Shown here piece after piece: positions 62,674 through 64,000 of a stretch of DNA of 64,000 nucleotides. Source of the stretch: Streptomyces sp. Ru62 (GTDB lineage Bacteria > Actinomycetota > Actinomycetes > Streptomycetales > Streptomycetaceae); contig NZ_PQSU01000038.1 in the NCBI RefSeq assembly GCF_002920615.1, positions 1 through 64,000 on the forward strand, read 5' to 3'. The position numbers and the translations under genes were made by a program. Below the pieces are notes generated by a model. That model was not told the DNA's origin and did not search any database. It worked only from the letters and a program-made list of their open reading frames with translations. Every line of letters begins with the position of its first letter. Within the stretch, counting starts at the first letter, position 1.

Positions 62674-63501
62674 ATGCCCTTCGCCACCGCCAAGGACGGC
62701 ACGCAGATCTTCTACAAGGACTGGGGCTCGGGCCAGCCCGTGCTCTTCTCCCACGGCTGGCCGCTCACCGCCGACGCCTGGGACCCCCAGATGAAACTCA
62801 TGGTGGACAACGGATTCCGCGCCATCGCTCACGACCGGCGCGGCGGCGGCCGCTCCGGTCAGCCCTGGGACGGCAATAACCTCGACACGTACGCCGACGA
62901 CCTGGCCGCGGTCATCGAAACCGAAGACCTGCACGACGTCATTCTGGTCGGGCACTCCACCGGCGGCGGCGAAGTCACCCGCTACATCGGCCGGCACGGC
63001 ACGGCACGGGTCGCCAAGCTGGTCCTGCTCGGCGCGATCCCGCCGCTGATGCTGAAGACGGAAGCCAACCCCGAGGGCCTGCCGATCGAGGTGTTCGACG
63101 AGATCCGCCAGGGTGTGCTCACAGACCGCTCGCAGTACTACAAGGACCTCAGTGCCCCGTTCTACGGTGCCAACCGTGAGGGCTCGACCGTCTCCCAGGG
63201 AACGCGTGACGAATTCTGGCTCTGGAGCATGACCGTCGGCATCAAGGGCGCCTACGACTGCATCAAGGCGTTCTCCGAGACGGACACGACCGAGGACCTG
63301 AAGAAGGTCGATGTGCCGACACTGATCGTGCACGGCGACGACGACCAGATCGTGCCCATCGTCTCCGCGGGCGCCAAATCATCCAAGATCGTCAAGGACG
63401 CGCAGTACAAGGTCTACGAGGGCGCGCCTCATGGCCTTGCGATGGTGCCCAAGTACGCCGAGATCTTCGACAGGGACCTGCTTGAGTTCGCGCGTAGTTA
63501 G
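62674..63501 (+). CDS. Non-haem chloroperoxidase-like alpha/beta hydrolase
   Basis: A protein of 275 residues: KDGTQIFYKDWGSGQPVLFS, the nucleophile S95 in VGHSTGGGEV, acid in LIVHGDDDQIVP and His in YEGAPHGLAMVP. It is the same family as the gene at 16286-17116, with similar length and sharing DCIKAFSETD- and TEDLKKVDVP-like stretches. It makes peracids or cleaves esters. AGAGGAGC precedes the ATG. It is followed by a strong terminator and is a single-gene unit. Confidence 0.93.
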   Translation: MPFATAKDGTQIFYKDWGSGQPVLFSHGWPLTADAWDPQMKLMVDNGFRAIAHDRRGGGRSGQPWDGNNLDTYADDLAAVIETEDLHDVILVGHSTGGGEVTRYIGRHGTARVAKLVLLGAIPPLMLKTEANPEGLPIEVFDEIRQGVLTDRSQYYKDLSAPFYGANREGSTVSQGTRDEFWLWSMTVGIKGAYDCIKAFSETDTTEDLKKVDVPTLIVHGDDDQIVPIVSAGAKSSKIVKDAQYKVYEGAPHGLAMVPKYAEIFDRDLLEFARS

Positions 63502-63513
63502 CGCCGTCCCCCG

Positions 63514-63551
63514 GTCCTGGGTCAACGGCGGCGCTGCCGTTAACCCAGGAC
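63514..63551 (+). terminator. Terminator after the perhydrolase gene
   Basis: GTCCTGGGTCAACGGC and GCCGTTAACCCAGGAC form a 16-bp stem with one mismatch and a six-base loop, 12 bases after the stop. Confidence 0.85.
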
Positions 63552-63670
63552 ACTGCCAGCCAGTGGCGCTGTGAATTGACCGCCTGGGAGCACGGTTCAA
63601 AGATGTCCCGGGCGACCATGTCCGGAGCGCCTGAGACTGGCTCGGCAGCCTGGGCGATCGGTTCGCCGTG

Positions 63671-64000
63671 TCAGCCGATCGGGCTTGCGCCCTGCTGGAA
63701 GACGTTGATGAGGTTTCCGTCGTTGTCGCGGATCGCGGTCGAGATGCTGCCGTCGCCGAGGTCCATCTGCTCCCAGACGGTCGTCACGCCCAGGTCACGG
63801 AAGGTGCGGGTCACGCTGGCGAGGTCCTCGACGCGGAAGACCAGGGCCTTGTTGCCGATCGGGCGGATGTGGGCGGGGGGCTCTGCCATCAGTTCGGGGA
63901 TCCGCACACCGTCCGCGGGCTGGAGGAGCTCGAGCCGGAATCCGGGGCCCTCCAGGAAGGCGACGTCCGCTCCGATGGCGTCGAAGCGGGACCTCGCCAG
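63671..64000 (-). CDS. VOC family protein (partial, cut by the window end)
   Basis: The 110 visible codons are the C-terminal part of a VOC protein: GADVAFLEGPGFRLELLQPA, IGNKALVFRVEDLASVTRTF and TAIRDNDGNLINVFQQG. The start lies beyond the right edge. It is a single-domain member, role unknown, and convergent with the perhydrolase. Confidence 0.85.
   Translation of the reverse strand: MARSRFDAIGADVAFLEGPGFRLELLQPADGVRIPELMAEPPAHIRPIGNKALVFRVEDLASVTRTFRDLGVTTVWEQMDLGDGSISTAIRDNDGNLINVFQQGASPIG

Noticed and set aside
1..64000. tRNA, rRNA or riboswitch genes
   Set aside because: No cloverleaf, rRNA core sequence or known riboswitch core was seen by eye. The GATCACCTC match to 16S rRNA in the csp leaders is only nine to ten bases and is not an rRNA gene.

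Overview
The window is high-GC actinobacterial DNA, and the families in it are typical of Streptomyces: paired DGPF-domain and ECF sigma genes, anti-sigma and STAS regulators, two CspA-type cold-shock genes, a DUF6233 protein, Replic_Relax and helicase-associated-domain proteins. Intact metabolic genes alternate with a very high density of truncated, frameshifted and chimeric genes and IS remnants. That mix suggests an accessory region, such as a linear-chromosome arm, a linear plasmid or a decayed integrative element. There are no rRNA genes, no tRNA genes I can recognise, no CRISPR array and no housekeeping operon.

Layout. 0-5.9 kb: IS5-type transposase tail with its partner ORF, a nucleotidyltransferase, a STAS protein, a headless membrane protein, an IS701-type relic, a headless quinone-oxidoreductase-like gene and a 2-hydroxyacid dehydrogenase followed by an MFS stub. 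5.9-16.2 kb: a phytoene-desaturase-like oxidoreductase, a frameshifted RsbW-like kinase, an istB tail, a frameshifted beta-trefoil-like protein, a frameshifted cyclophilin whose 3' end is duplicated at 51 kb, a Replic_Relax gene and a double zinc-finger protein. 16.3-19.2 kb: two alpha/beta hydrolases and an AraC regulator. 20-24.9 kb: helicase relics, an IS5-like element that encloses a SUKH (SMI1/KNR4) gene, a sigma-like gene with its partner, and an IS630 tail. 25-29.5 kb: an MMPL exporter divergent from a NarL-type two-component system. 30-32.6 kb: cold-shock gene 1, a DUF4259 gene and the C-terminal half of a DNA ligase.

32.7-43 kb: TetR/SDR with an operator, then GMC oxidoreductase, IclR regulator and class-III aminotransferase (a plausible alcohol/amine catabolic set), decayed TetR, VOC and GMC genes, a disrupted adenylating enzyme coupled to a Cys-rich protein, and a second SDR with an AraC regulator. 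44-53.6 kb: relics of a MobF-type relaxase and of IS5 and IS630 elements, an aldo/keto reductase with a divergent XRE regulator, a DUF6233 gene with a nonsense codon, the cyclophilin duplication, a secreted HNH nuclease and cold-shock gene 2. 53.7-64 kb: the N-terminal part of a DNA ligase, the DGPF/ECF sigma pair, IS5 and helicase relics, a PIN/RHH-type toxin-antitoxin pair with a palindromic operator, a zinc-ribbon protein, an FAD monooxygenase, a second perhydrolase and a VOC protein cut by the window end.

How it fits together. The working units are small regulator-enzyme modules (TetR-SDR, AraC-hydrolases, AraC-SDR, XRE-AKR, two-component system-MMPL, DGPF-ECF sigma). The remains of relaxase, Replic_Relax and helicase genes point to a former conjugative element. 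The observations most worth following are the shared leader of the two cold-shock genes, the split DNA ligase with matching halves 21 kb apart, the IS carrying an immunity-type gene, the 540-bp duplication, and the sigma-like/partner module. Single-base frameshifts are frequent enough that sequencing error must be excluded before each is called a pseudogene.
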